DNA from: Candidatus Latescibacterota bacterium
GTDB taxonomy: Bacteria; Latescibacterota; UBA2968
Assembly: GCA_022824945.1 (NCBI GenBank)
Contig: JAJDYX010000027.1
Coordinates: forward strand, 62,001 to 126,000
DNA: 64,000 nt
Reading direction: 5' to 3'
The notes under the pieces were generated by a model that was not told the DNA's origin, searched no databases, and worked only from the letters and a program-made list of their open reading frames with translations. Each line of letters starts with the position of its first letter. The stretch's first letter is position 1. Positions 16,204 to 23,777 of this stretch are shown piece by piece. A program made the position numbers and the translations under genes.

Positions 16204-17067
16204 ATGGACGTTTATGAGAAGTATTTTTTTGATATCAATGGGTATTTGGTTGTCGAGGATATTTTGTCGCCCGATCAGGTTGCCGCACTCAATGAGGCGA
16301 TTGATCACAATCGGGACAGAATACGGATTCGCGAGGGGGAGGATAGGCTGTCGGGCGGGGTAAGCAGACATGGTGGCGAGGTTTCGGTTGCACTGGAAGG
16401 CGCACATGGGCGAGGGGATATCGGGAGCATTTTGAGATGGCCAAAGCCGTGGTGTCAACCTTTCCGCGATTTGCTATCCCATTTGCCCACGATGCACTAT
16501 ATGCTCAATATGATCGGCAACGGGTTCCGCTATGGCAATGCCAATGGAATTAGCATGACCAGAGGGGCAGAAGGGCATTTGCTTCACGGTGGCGGTGGAT
16601 TTTTGGGCGGACATATGTATTTCTGCAAGGATGGGAAGATGTGGAATAATCTGATTGCCGTGTGTTATCAGCTTGCCGACGTCAATCCCGGCGACGGTGG
16701 GTTTGTGTGCATTCCCGGCAGTCACAAGGCAAATTTTGAATGTCCGACGGATGTACGCCGAATGGAGCGGGATTTGGGGTGTTTTAAGCATATTCCCATG
16801 AAGGCGGGATCAGCGGTGATTTTTACCGAGGCACTGACACATGGCGCGATGCCCTGGACTGCGGATCACGAGCGAAGGACCCTCTTGTATCGCTATGCCG
16901 CGGGGGGATATGTCAATCCGCCCAGCGGCAATGACCCCGCGCAATACGCGCCATTTATGGATGAGCTGACACCGCTCCAGCAGGCTATTATGCAACCTCC
17001 GCACAATGCGGGGCGTATAGATATCGCCGCGCTGATCGAGGCGGAGGAAAAAGCGAGTGTAAAATAG
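16204..17067 (+). CDS. Phytanoyl-CoA dioxygenase (PhyH)-like protein
   Basis: The 287-residue product starts at ATG 16204 after AAAGGAGATTGTG. It shows the PhyH-type jelly roll: an N-terminal FFDINGYLVVEDILSPDQV, a core DVNPGDGGFVCIPGSHKAN (GD-x-GGF...PGSH) and a distal iron ligand with 2-oxoglutarate Arg (LTHGAMPW...HERRTLLYRY; H213, R225). The proximal site is unusual: the expected HxD reads H128-G-G130. Family members hydroxylate small molecules using Fe(II) and 2-oxoglutarate. With Gly at the carboxylate position the enzyme could be inactive, use another ligand, or resemble halogenases. Confidence 0.8.
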   Translation: MDVYEKYFFDINGYLVVEDILSPDQVAALNEAIDHNRDRIRIREGEDRLSGGVSRHGGEVSVALEGAHGRGDIGSILRWPKPWCQPFRDLLSHLPTMHYMLNMIGNGFRYGNANGISMTRGAEGHLLHGGGGFLGGHMYFCKDGKMWNNLIAVCYQLADVNPGDGGFVCIPGSHKANFECPTDVRRMERDLGCFKHIPMKAGSAVIFTEALTHGAMPWTADHERRTLLYRYAAGGYVNPPSGNDPAQYAPFMDELTPLQQAIMQPPHNAGRIDIAALIEAEEKASVK

Positions 17068-17098
17068 TGGGCACGTCGTAGGTGTGCAGGTCAAACAT
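16988..17098 (-). pseudogene. Possible 5' remnant of a gene overlapping phyH end
   Basis: On the minus strand, ATG 17098 has an ideal CAGGAGGATTC ribosome site and begins MFDLHTYDVPTI. It then runs into the antisense of the PhyH gene and stops after 36 codons. A strong start feeding into shadow sequence suggests a gene whose body was lost by deletion. This is weak evidence. The rest of 17068-17326 shows no gene. Confidence 0.25.
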
Positions 17099-17326
17099 GA
17101 ATCCTCCTGAGCAAAGCGTTTTAATGAAGGAAGAAATAGAGTGACGGCAGGATATTTCAACCCATAATTCGCTTGACAGAGTGTTTTTTCCTGTCTATAT
17201 GTTCAATATGGCGATACGAGCTTATGATGAGTCTCTTATTGATCGGAAAAGAATGGAAAGAGAACTCAGCTAAAGGCGATTAACATCTCATCAGCCTCAG
17301 TCTGAAGCTATGGGAGTATGTAAAAG

Positions 17327-17605
17327 ATGATACAAAGCTTCAGACATCGTGGGCTTAAGCGTTTATATGATCGAGGTGACCGCCGCCTCATCCGTCCCGA
17401 TTTATGTGACAGAGTGGAAGTCATCCTCGCCCAACTTGATGTTGCCAGTTCTCCTGCGGCTATGCGTCTTCCTCATTACCGGCTCCATGCACTTAAAGGC
17501 AATCGAAAGGGTTATTGGTCAGTGACTGTGAAGACCAATTGGCGCATCATTTTTCGCTTTGAAGGTGAGGATGTTTACGACGTTGAATTGATTGATTATC
17601 ACTAA
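17327..17605 (+). CDS. higB: HigB/RelE-type toxin
   Basis: The 92-residue product has the HigB (killer plasmid maintenance) pattern: FRHRGLKRLYDRGD at the N-terminus, then LHALKGNRKGYWSVTVKTNW and RIIFRFEGEDVYDVELIDYH at the C-terminus. The family cleaves mRNA on the ribosome; the basic segment KGNRKGYWS..R is the typical catalytic face. It precedes an XRE-type antitoxin by 24 bases, in the usual HigBA order (toxin first). It lies just left of a truncated methylase, in an accessory patch. Start ATG 17327 has only a weak ribosome site. Confidence 0.9.
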   Translation: MIQSFRHRGLKRLYDRGDRRLIRPDLCDRVEVILAQLDVASSPAAMRLPHYRLHALKGNRKGYWSVTVKTNWRIIFRFEGEDVYDVELIDYH

Positions 17606-17629
17606 ATGTGAAATGAGAGGAGAATTGCC

Positions 17630-17908
17630 ATGCCTATGAAGAATCCACCCCATCCTGGCAAGGTGGTGCGTGTATCCTGTCTGGAGCCGCTCGGTCTCAA
17701 TATCACCGAAGGCGCGAAAGTCCTCGGCGTTAGTCGCCAGGCACTATCGAGTCTGGTGAACGGTCACGCTCGCATGTCAGTTGAAATGGCTATAAGGCTT
17801 GCAAAGGCATTCGGCTCTACGACGGAGACTTGGATACGCCTACAGGCATCCTACGATGTTGCACAGGCGCAAGCATGCGAGGATGGAATAATGGCAAACG
17901 ATTATTGA
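17630..17908 (+). CDS. higA: HigA-type antitoxin with XRE helix-turn-helix
   Basis: The 92-residue product holds the HigA domain: [20 protein letters not shown], then the helix-turn-helix [20 protein letters not shown] and [21 protein letters not shown]. It should neutralise HigB and repress the operon. ATG 17630 follows GAGAGGAGAATTGCC. The last codons (EDGIMANDY) overlap, in another frame, the first readable codons of the methylase fragment downstream. The original HigA tail may therefore have been replaced at a deletion junction. Confidence 0.9.
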   Translation: MPMKNPPHPGKVVRVSCLEPLGLNITEGAKVLGVSRQALSSLVNGHARMSVEMAIRLAKAFGSTTETWIRLQASYDVAQAQACEDGIMANDY

Positions 17909-18551
17909 TGGTGAAGCAGAATGGCTCGCCTCAAGGATACTAAACTTTGAAATGTCGAGGGAAAATGCTATTGCCGAGATCAATATCCATAGAAAATTAA
18001 CCAAGGAAAAAGCATTTCAAACTATCATAAAAAACCGTACATTTCACAGTGGAATTTTGGCGGCGGGAGCCGGATTTCTGAAGAATGGCGAATCGGGCAA
18101 AGGTGTTCTCTCTCGCTGGTATCCCACCACGCTTGCCAAGCGTCTGCGAGCTATTAACCTGATGCGAGATAAATTGCATTTCGAGCATGGTGATGCGTTT
18201 GATGTATTGGAGCGATATAAAGATGATGATGAAGTAGTATTTTTTATTGATCCCCCTTATACTGCTGGAGGCAAGAAAGCAGGAAGTCGTCTTTATACGC
18301 ACTTTGAATTGGACCATGAGGCTCTTTTTGCAGCCTGTGGAAAGTTGAAAGGCGACTTTATAATGACTTATGACAATGCTGAAGAAGTTAAAAATCTTGC
18401 GCGAAAGCATCAGTTTATGGCTAAACCTATACCCATGAAGAATACACACCATGCGGCAATGACAGAACTTGTTATTGGAAGGGACCTGTCGTGGATGCGT
18501 GGTATTGATAGAGTATTGGAGAATCAAAAGGAATACAAAACGAGTAATTAG
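17892..18551 (+). pseudogene. 5'-truncated D12-class DNA adenine methylase
   Basis: From the in-frame stop at 17889 the frame reads [20 protein letters not shown] and continues into a D12-class N6-adenine methylase: a SRWYPTTLAKRLRAI region, the catalytic DPPY in VVFFIDPPYTAGGKKAG, and the C-terminal AAMTELVIGR. Full enzymes of this group are about 280-330 residues and begin with a motif-I segment (F-x-G-x-G) that binds S-adenosylmethionine. That ~80-90-residue N-terminal part is absent here. The first ATG (17952) would give 199 residues. The product cannot be a normal methylase. The break coincides with the end of the HigA gene. Confidence 0.75.
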
Positions 18552-18566
18552 ACAGGAGGAGATCCT

Positions 18567-19211
18567 ATGAATACAAATTTTTCCCGAGAGGTCGTTTTTT
18601 CAGATGATGCGGCAATGGGGCGGGCGGGGATGTCCAGGCGCGATTTTATCAAAGGGATTATTGCCACAGGTGCTTCTATTTCTGCGATGGGATATGTGTT
18701 TGGGGGCTGTGCGGGTGATATGGGTAGCGCGCCGGGCGCGGTTGAGCGGCTCATTTCTCTCAACGTAAATGGTCGCGTGCGCCGCGTTGATGTTTTGCCG
18801 CAGGAAACGCTGGCGATGACGTTGCGGTATAAGCTGGGGCTTACGGGGACCAAGCTGGGATGTGACCGCGGGGAATGCGGTGCGTGTACAGTGCTGGTCG
18901 ATGATGTGGCGATGTATTCGTGTTCGACTTTGACCCATCGCGTGCGAGGCCGTTCGGTTGTGACTGTTGAGGGTCTTGAAGGTGAAGATGGCGCATTGCA
19001 TCCGGTTCAGCGGGCATTTATTGAAGAACTGGGACCTCAGTGCGGATTTTGCACGCCGGGCCAGGTGATGTCTGCGGTGGCATTGCTCGAGATCAATCCG
19101 AATCCAACCCGCGAAGAAGCGAGGGTTGCCATGTCTGGAAATCTTTGTCGCTGTGGTGCTTACGATAATTATCTAAACTCGGTGATGCGCGCAGCAAAGG
19201 AGGCTTCTTAA
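18567..19211 (+). CDS. Tat-exported 2Fe-2S subunit of a PaoABC-like molybdenum hydroxylase
   Basis: The 214-residue product has a twin-arginine signal (MSRRDFIKGIIATGASISAM, RR at 24-25); GGC at its end could be a lipobox. The plant-type [2Fe-2S] motif (CDRGECGACTVLVDD...C) and the second cluster motifs (CGFCTPGQVM, GNLCRCGAYDNYL) follow. This is the small subunit of the xanthine oxidase family. As in E. coli PaoA, it would carry the signal for the whole complex. ATG 18567 has GGAGGAGATCCT upstream. Its gene is followed directly by the molybdenum subunit. Confidence 0.9.
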   Translation: MNTNFSREVVFSDDAAMGRAGMSRRDFIKGIIATGASISAMGYVFGGCAGDMGSAPGAVERLISLNVNGRVRRVDVLPQETLAMTLRYKLGLTGTKLGCDRGECGACTVLVDDVAMYSCSTLTHRVRGRSVVTVEGLEGEDGALHPVQRAFIEELGPQCGFCTPGQVMSAVALLEINPNPTREEARVAMSGNLCRCGAYDNYLNSVMRAAKEAS

Positions 19212-21608
19212 ATGGCATATCAATTGATTGGCAAGAATTTTACGCCGCCAGATGTGGCGGCCAAAGTTACGGGCAAGGCGAAATACGCCGAGGATTTTCG
19301 CGCTGAGGGCATGGTGTTTTGCCGCTTGCTTTTAAGTACAATGCCCCGAGCGCGCGTTCGCAATATCGATGTATCTGAAGCGATGAAGATGGAGGGCGTT
19401 GTAGGTATTTTAACGGCTGATGATGTGCCCGAGCAAAGAGCGCCGAACAATCCCATTTTGACAAATAATCCCCATTATGTGGGAGACCCGATTCTGGCGG
19501 TTGCCGCGCTCGACGAACAGACGGCACAGGATGCGATTGACAAAATTGCGATTGATTATGAACCCCTGCCTTTTACACTCGACCCCCTGGAGAGTCTTTA
19601 TCCCGGTGGCACAAATGCCCGCGAAGAAGGCAATATTCGCAACCGGCGTTCGGGGAGCGAGACAATCAAATGGACCGCTGGAGATTTTGTAGAAAAGGAT
19701 GTGTGTCCGACGGGCAAACCCGCAACTGAGTGGTCTTATGGCGAGGTTGATCAGGGGTTTGAAAATGCGAAACTGATCGTGGATGAGAGCTTTGTCACGG
19801 CAAATAATCCGCATCATTCGATGGAACCGAGATCGTGCATGGCTTTATGGCAAAACGGCAAGTGCTTTGTGTATGGCGCAACGCAAAGCCAGAGTCGTCC
19901 CACGCGCGACCTCGCTCGTCTCCTGGAGATGGATTCTGAAGATCTGGTTTATATCGCGGAGTACTGCGGAGGAGGTTTTGGTTCCAAAGGCACGGCGTAT
20001 CCCGTGATGGCTATTCCGCCGCTTATGTCCAAAAAAGTTGGGCGCCCCGTGATGATGCGTATCAGTCGCGCGGAAGAGTATTTTATCGGGTCTGCGCGTC
20101 ACGGCTTTCAGGGGCGAATTAGAATTGGTTTTCGAGACAATGGGCGGATCAGTGCGCTGGATATGTACGTGATTCAGGAAAATGGCGCTTATCGCGGCGG
20201 TGGTGATTGGACTGCTGCCGGGGATGCGGTTTCGCTGGTTTATACGCCCGAGGCCATGCGCTTTCGGGGGATTCCCGTATATACGAATACGCCGATTAGA
20301 GGGGCACAGCGCGGTCCTGGGCAAAATCAGATCGCCTGTGTGGTCGAACCTTTGCTCGACAAGGCCGCTGAGGAGTTGGGGCTTGATCCCCTGGCTATTC
20401 GGCGCATCAATGCACCCGATAACGATTCGAAATACGGGCGCAGGCAGGGACCTGTTACGAGTGTTTATATGCGCGAGGCACTGGACAAAGGCGGCAAGGC
20501 TTTTGATTGGGCGGGAAAAAAACAAAAAAGCCGTCAGAAGAGTGGCTCAAAGGTTATTGGTGTAGGGATTGGGCAGGCTTATCACTCGGCGGGTTCAAGT
20601 AAGTTTGATGGCCTGGTGCGCCTGACGCCAGAGGGCAAGTTGCACATTCATTCTGGTGTTGGCAATCTCGGCACGTTTTCGCACACTGCAACCTCTCTCG
20701 CAGCAGCCGAAGTGCTGACGTGTAAATGGGAAAATTGCGTGATTGAGCGGGGCGACAGCCGCCGCCATTTACCGTGGAACCACGCACAGTGGGGGAGCAA
20801 TACTTCGTTTACGATGACGCGTACGAATTATGTTGCAGCTATGGATGCAAAAAACAAATTGCTGGAGATTGCGGCAATGGATTTGGGCGGCTCTCCCGAC
20901 GATTACGATTTGGCCGATGAGCGCGTTGTGCACAAGACGGACAAATCCAAAAGCATGGGATTTGCAGATGCGGCAAAACGCGCAATTGAACTGGGGGGCA
21001 AGTACGACGGCCATGAAGCCCCTGAAGATATTCACGACATGACAAAAGCCGCGGTGGCTGGGCTTGCTGGCACGGGTTTGATCGGTGTTGCCAAAGACAA
21101 TCTGAAGCACGAAGGCGTTGTGCCGGCAATGGCTGTTGGATTTATCGAGATAGAATTGGATTTGGAGACCGGCAAGTACGAGATTTTGGATTATGTGGGG
21201 GTTGCAGAATGCGGTACGGTACTCCACCCACAGGGATTGGAGACACAGATCAAAGGCGGAGCGGTTATGGGATTTGGTCTGGCTGCTCTGGAGCGGTACG
21301 TGTATGATCCGCAAAACGGACTTCCCGCAAATATGGGGCTTTATCAGTGCAAGCCGCCGTCTTACCTCGATGTCCCATCTGAGATGAAAACCGAGGTGGT
21401 CGATATCGCGGATCCCCAAAATCCAGTTGGTGCTAAGGGGATAGGCGAGCCTGTGCAGGGTTGTGCCGCTGCCGCGCTTTTGTGCGCGATTTCAGATGCA
21501 CTGGGCGGGCATTATTTTAATCGCATGCCAGTGACGACCGATCATATTGTCAATGCAGCAGCAGGGCGCGAACAGTCGTATAAAGCGCTGCAAGTGAATA
21601 CGGTATGA
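19212..21608 (+). CDS. Molybdopterin-binding large subunit of a xanthine oxidase family enzyme
   Basis: The 798-residue product begins at the base after the small-subunit stop. It has the N-terminal ald_Xan_dh domain (VTGKAKYAEDFRAEGMVFCR), molybdenum-cofactor loops (EYCGGGFGSKGTAYPVMA, RGAQRGPGQNQIA) and, near the C-terminus, VGAKGIGEPVQGCAAAAL, whose Glu is the catalytic base. No signal peptide is present, so it would be exported folded with the Tat-tagged subunit. The family oxidises aldehydes or N-heterocycles with water. The specific substrate is unknown; resemblance to PaoC suggests aldehydes. Confidence 0.9.
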   Translation: MAYQLIGKNFTPPDVAAKVTGKAKYAEDFRAEGMVFCRLLLSTMPRARVRNIDVSEAMKMEGVVGILTADDVPEQRAPNNPILTNNPHYVGDPILAVAALDEQTAQDAIDKIAIDYEPLPFTLDPLESLYPGGTNAREEGNIRNRRSGSETIKWTAGDFVEKDVCPTGKPATEWSYGEVDQGFENAKLIVDESFVTANNPHHSMEPRSCMALWQNGKCFVYGATQSQSRPTRDLARLLEMDSEDLVYIAEYCGGGFGSKGTAYPVMAIPPLMSKKVGRPVMMRISRAEEYFIGSARHGFQGRIRIGFRDNGRISALDMYVIQENGAYRGGGDWTAAGDAVSLVYTPEAMRFRGIPVYTNTPIRGAQRGPGQNQIACVVEPLLDKAAEELGLDPLAIRRINAPDNDSKYGRRQGPVTSVYMREALDKGGKAFDWAGKKQKSRQKSGSKVIGVGIGQAYHSAGSSKFDGLVRLTPEGKLHIHSGVGNLGTFSHTATSLAAAEVLTCKWENCVIERGDSRRHLPWNHAQWGSNTSFTMTRTNYVAAMDAKNKLLEIAAMDLGGSPDDYDLADERVVHKTDKSKSMGFADAAKRAIELGGKYDGHEAPEDIHDMTKAAVAGLAGTGLIGVAKDNLKHEGVVPAMAVGFIEIELDLETGKYEILDYVGVAECGTVLHPQGLETQIKGGAVMGFGLAALERYVYDPQNGLPANMGLYQCKPPSYLDVPSEMKTEVVDIADPQNPVGAKGIGEPVQGCAAAALLCAISDALGGHYFNRMPVTTDHIVNAAAGREQSYKALQVNTV

Positions 21609-21623
21609 GAAGGGAGGAATGAT

Positions 21624-22613
21624 ATGCTCAGAGATATGATGGCTAATTTTGAATTGTACCAGCCTACGACAATAGATCACGCGCTGAATTTAATGAATCG
21701 CTATGGCGATGACGGTTGGGTTCTGGCAGGTGGTCAGGATAGTTTTGACTGGTTTAAGGACCGCGCCAAGAAGCCCAGAGCAGTTATCGATATTAATGGT
21801 ATTGATGATTTGCATGGGATTCACGAAACAGCCGATGGGATTGAGATTGGCGCGCTGACCACGCTGACGGAGATTGAGACAAGTGCGCTGATTAAAGAGA
21901 AATACGGCGTGTTGGCCGATGCTGCGCGGCATGTTGCAAGCCCGCAAATTCGCAATGCGGGAACGATTGGGGGCAATGTCTGTCAGGATACGCGGTGCTG
22001 GTATTATCGGTATGGTCTGGATTGTTATCGCGCGGGCGGGAATACGTGTTATGCCGATACGCCAGAGGGAATTGACCGCGAACATTGTCTTTTTGGGGCG
22101 GATCGGTGTATTGCCGTGTCGCCTTCAGATACCGCACCCGCACTTGTTGCCCTCGATGCGCGTATGGTGGTTGTAAATGGCGATGGGGAAAAAGAGGTGC
22201 AGGCAGAGGATTTTTTCATTGGTCCAGATGTGGATATTATGCGTATGACAATTTTGCAACCGGGTGATTTGCTCAAGTCAATTGTGATTCCCAATACCTG
22301 GGCAGGTGCGCGTTTTTATTTTGAAAAGGTAGCCGAAAGGAACACCTGGGATTTCGCGCTGGTCAATATTGCCTCTGCAATGAAGGTAGATAACAATGCG
22401 ATTTCCGATATCCGCATGGCCTGCGGCGGTGTTGCCTGTGTGCCGCTGCGCTTAACAGTTGTGGAAGAGGTGGTCAAGGACAGTCCCCCAAATGGCGCGT
22501 CTGCCGACCTCGCTGCGAGTGCGGCAACCCGGGGCGCCACGCCGCTGAATTACAATGGGTTTAAAATTCCCCTTATGGAAAGTCTGGTCAAACGGGCAAT
22601 ACGAGAGAGTTGA
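21624..22613 (+). CDS. FAD-binding subunit with extra Fe-S cysteines, PaoB-like
   Basis: The 329-residue product is the CoxM/PaoB-type FAD subunit: ADP-binding loops (VLAGGQDSFDWFKD and RNAGTIGGNVCQDTRCWYYR) and a C-terminal CO_deh_flav_C domain. Between the two it has an insertion with Cys at several places (NVCQDTRCWY...DCY...NTCY...EHC...DRC). This fits the [4Fe-4S] cluster present in PaoB and 4-hydroxybenzoyl-CoA reductase beta subunits. It follows the large subunit by 15 bases. Its stop overlaps the ATG of the next small membrane gene (TGATG). Confidence 0.9.
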   Translation: MLRDMMANFELYQPTTIDHALNLMNRYGDDGWVLAGGQDSFDWFKDRAKKPRAVIDINGIDDLHGIHETADGIEIGALTTLTEIETSALIKEKYGVLADAARHVASPQIRNAGTIGGNVCQDTRCWYYRYGLDCYRAGGNTCYADTPEGIDREHCLFGADRCIAVSPSDTAPALVALDARMVVVNGDGEKEVQAEDFFIGPDVDIMRMTILQPGDLLKSIVIPNTWAGARFYFEKVAERNTWDFALVNIASAMKVDNNAISDIRMACGGVACVPLRLTVVEEVVKDSPPNGASADLAASAATRGATPLNYNGFKIPLMESLVKRAIRES

Positions 22614-22768
22614 TGGATATTTTTCGATATACCAGCGATGCCTGGGGACAGCGGGTTTTAGAAGGTCTTTCGTGGGATCTGATCGGGTATTTTGCAGTCG
22701 CAGGCATTGTGTTTATTGTTTTGCATGCGGGTTATATGCACTTTTTTGTGAAAAAAAACGATCCATGA
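22613..22768 (+). CDS. Small single-span membrane protein of the molybdenum hydroxylase operon, 51 aa
   Basis: ATG 22613 overlaps the FAD-subunit stop (TGATG), and TGA 22766-22768 overlaps the ATG of the cytochrome gene (ATGA). This makes a tightly coupled 51-residue gene. It has an amphipathic start (MDIFRYTSDAWGQRVLEGLS) and one span (about 24-41, including FAVAGIVFIVLHAGY), ending in KKNDP. It is likely a membrane partner or assembly factor for the cytochrome or the hydroxylase. No family is recognised. Confidence 0.75.
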   Translation: MDIFRYTSDAWGQRVLEGLSWDLIGYFAVAGIVFIVLHAGYMHFFVKKNDP

Positions 22769-23391
22769 ATACTCGGCTGAGACATACTCTCGCTACCCGA
22801 ATCAATCACTGGTTGATGGCGGCGTGTATGATTGCCCTATTGTTGACTGGTTTTTTGCCGATTCTGGGGATCAAGTTTGCGTGGGTAACGCTGCACTGGG
22901 TTTCTGGGGTGATTTTCACTGCGTCTGTTTTATTTCACATTATTTATGCCCTGACCCGACAAGACTGGCGGTCTATGTGGATTGCACGGGGAGAATTTGC
23001 AGATGTTCTTTCCTCGCTGTCGGGTTCGATCAAGGCTTTGAGAGTGTCGCCTGGCAAATACTGGCTGATGCAAAAGGTTTATCACCATATCGTGGCGATT
23101 ATGAGTCTGGTTGCAATAGTGACGGGTATTTTGATGTTGCTTAAAATTGATTCGCCTTTCTGGACGCGCGATCCTTATGTTTTTTCAGGCGAGAGCTGGG
23201 GGATTATTTATGTTTTGCACGATTTTTCAGGTCTGTGTTTTATTCCACTGATTATGATGCATGTTTATTTTGCAATACGGCCGGAGAAACTTTTTTATAC
23301 GCGCTCGATGATTAAAGGATGGATTACAGACGAGGAATATCGCGCACATCACGATCCAGAGAAGTGGGATACAAAAAGAAAAGGCGCATAA
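22765..23391 (+). CDS. Cytochrome b561-type membrane subunit
   Basis: The 208-residue product, from ATG 22765, is a four-helix b-type cytochrome of the FdnI/HydC/b561 group. It begins RHTLATRINHWLMAACMIAL (His likely a haem ligand). Helix 2 has LHWVSGVIFTASVLFHIIYA (two candidate His), and later helices carry KVYHHIVAIMSLVAIV and VLHDFSGLCFIPLIMMHVYF. Placed directly after the Tat-type molybdenum hydroxylase subunits, it should pass electrons from the periplasmic enzyme to quinone. This differs from E. coli PaoABC, which has no dedicated cytochrome. Confidence 0.85.
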   Translation: MNTRLRHTLATRINHWLMAACMIALLLTGFLPILGIKFAWVTLHWVSGVIFTASVLFHIIYALTRQDWRSMWIARGEFADVLSSLSGSIKALRVSPGKYWLMQKVYHHIVAIMSLVAIVTGILMLLKIDSPFWTRDPYVFSGESWGIIYVLHDFSGLCFIPLIMMHVYFAIRPEKLFYTRSMIKGWITDEEYRAHHDPEKWDTKRKGA

Positions 23392-23394
23392 CGC

Positions 23395-23775
23395 ATGGCA
23401 GATGTTTTCTCAGAGTGGGCGCAACATATTGAAGCGATAGAGTCGGGCTATGAATTGATGCTGGCTTATGCCGCACAGGGTATAGAAGGAGATGACGCGC
23501 CAGATTCTCAGATTCGACACGCGCTAAAAGAGATGAATAACGCGCTCGATAATCTGGGAGAATCCGCAGCACTTATCGCCAGAGAAAAGGGACTTGCGGA
23601 TTATCGAGATTTTTTGGACGAGATGAATGCCGATGCGAAAAGAGCACAGGCAGGCATTCATCTCGTGCTGGGCAAGTCCGCCCTCAGTTCCCAGTTGATC
23701 GACAACTTAAATGCCTCTATCCATTTGCGCGCACTGCTGACCGATCTGTTTTTGATTGATGAGGCTTTGAAATAA
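23395..23775 (+). CDS. All-helical protein of the molybdenum hydroxylase operon, unknown function
   Basis: The 126-residue product starts three bases after the cytochrome stop. It is predicted to be almost entirely helical (IEAIESGYELMLAYAAQGIE, HALKEMNNALDNLGESAALI), has no membrane span or signal and contains no Cys. Position at the end of the operon suggests a chaperone or assembly protein for the enzyme, analogous in place but not in sequence to XdhC-type factors. No family is recognised. Confidence 0.65.
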   Translation: MADVFSEWAQHIEAIESGYELMLAYAAQGIEGDDAPDSQIRHALKEMNNALDNLGESAALIAREKGLADYRDFLDEMNADAKRAQAGIHLVLGKSALSSQLIDNLNASIHLRALLTDLFLIDEALK

Positions 23776-23777
23776 TT

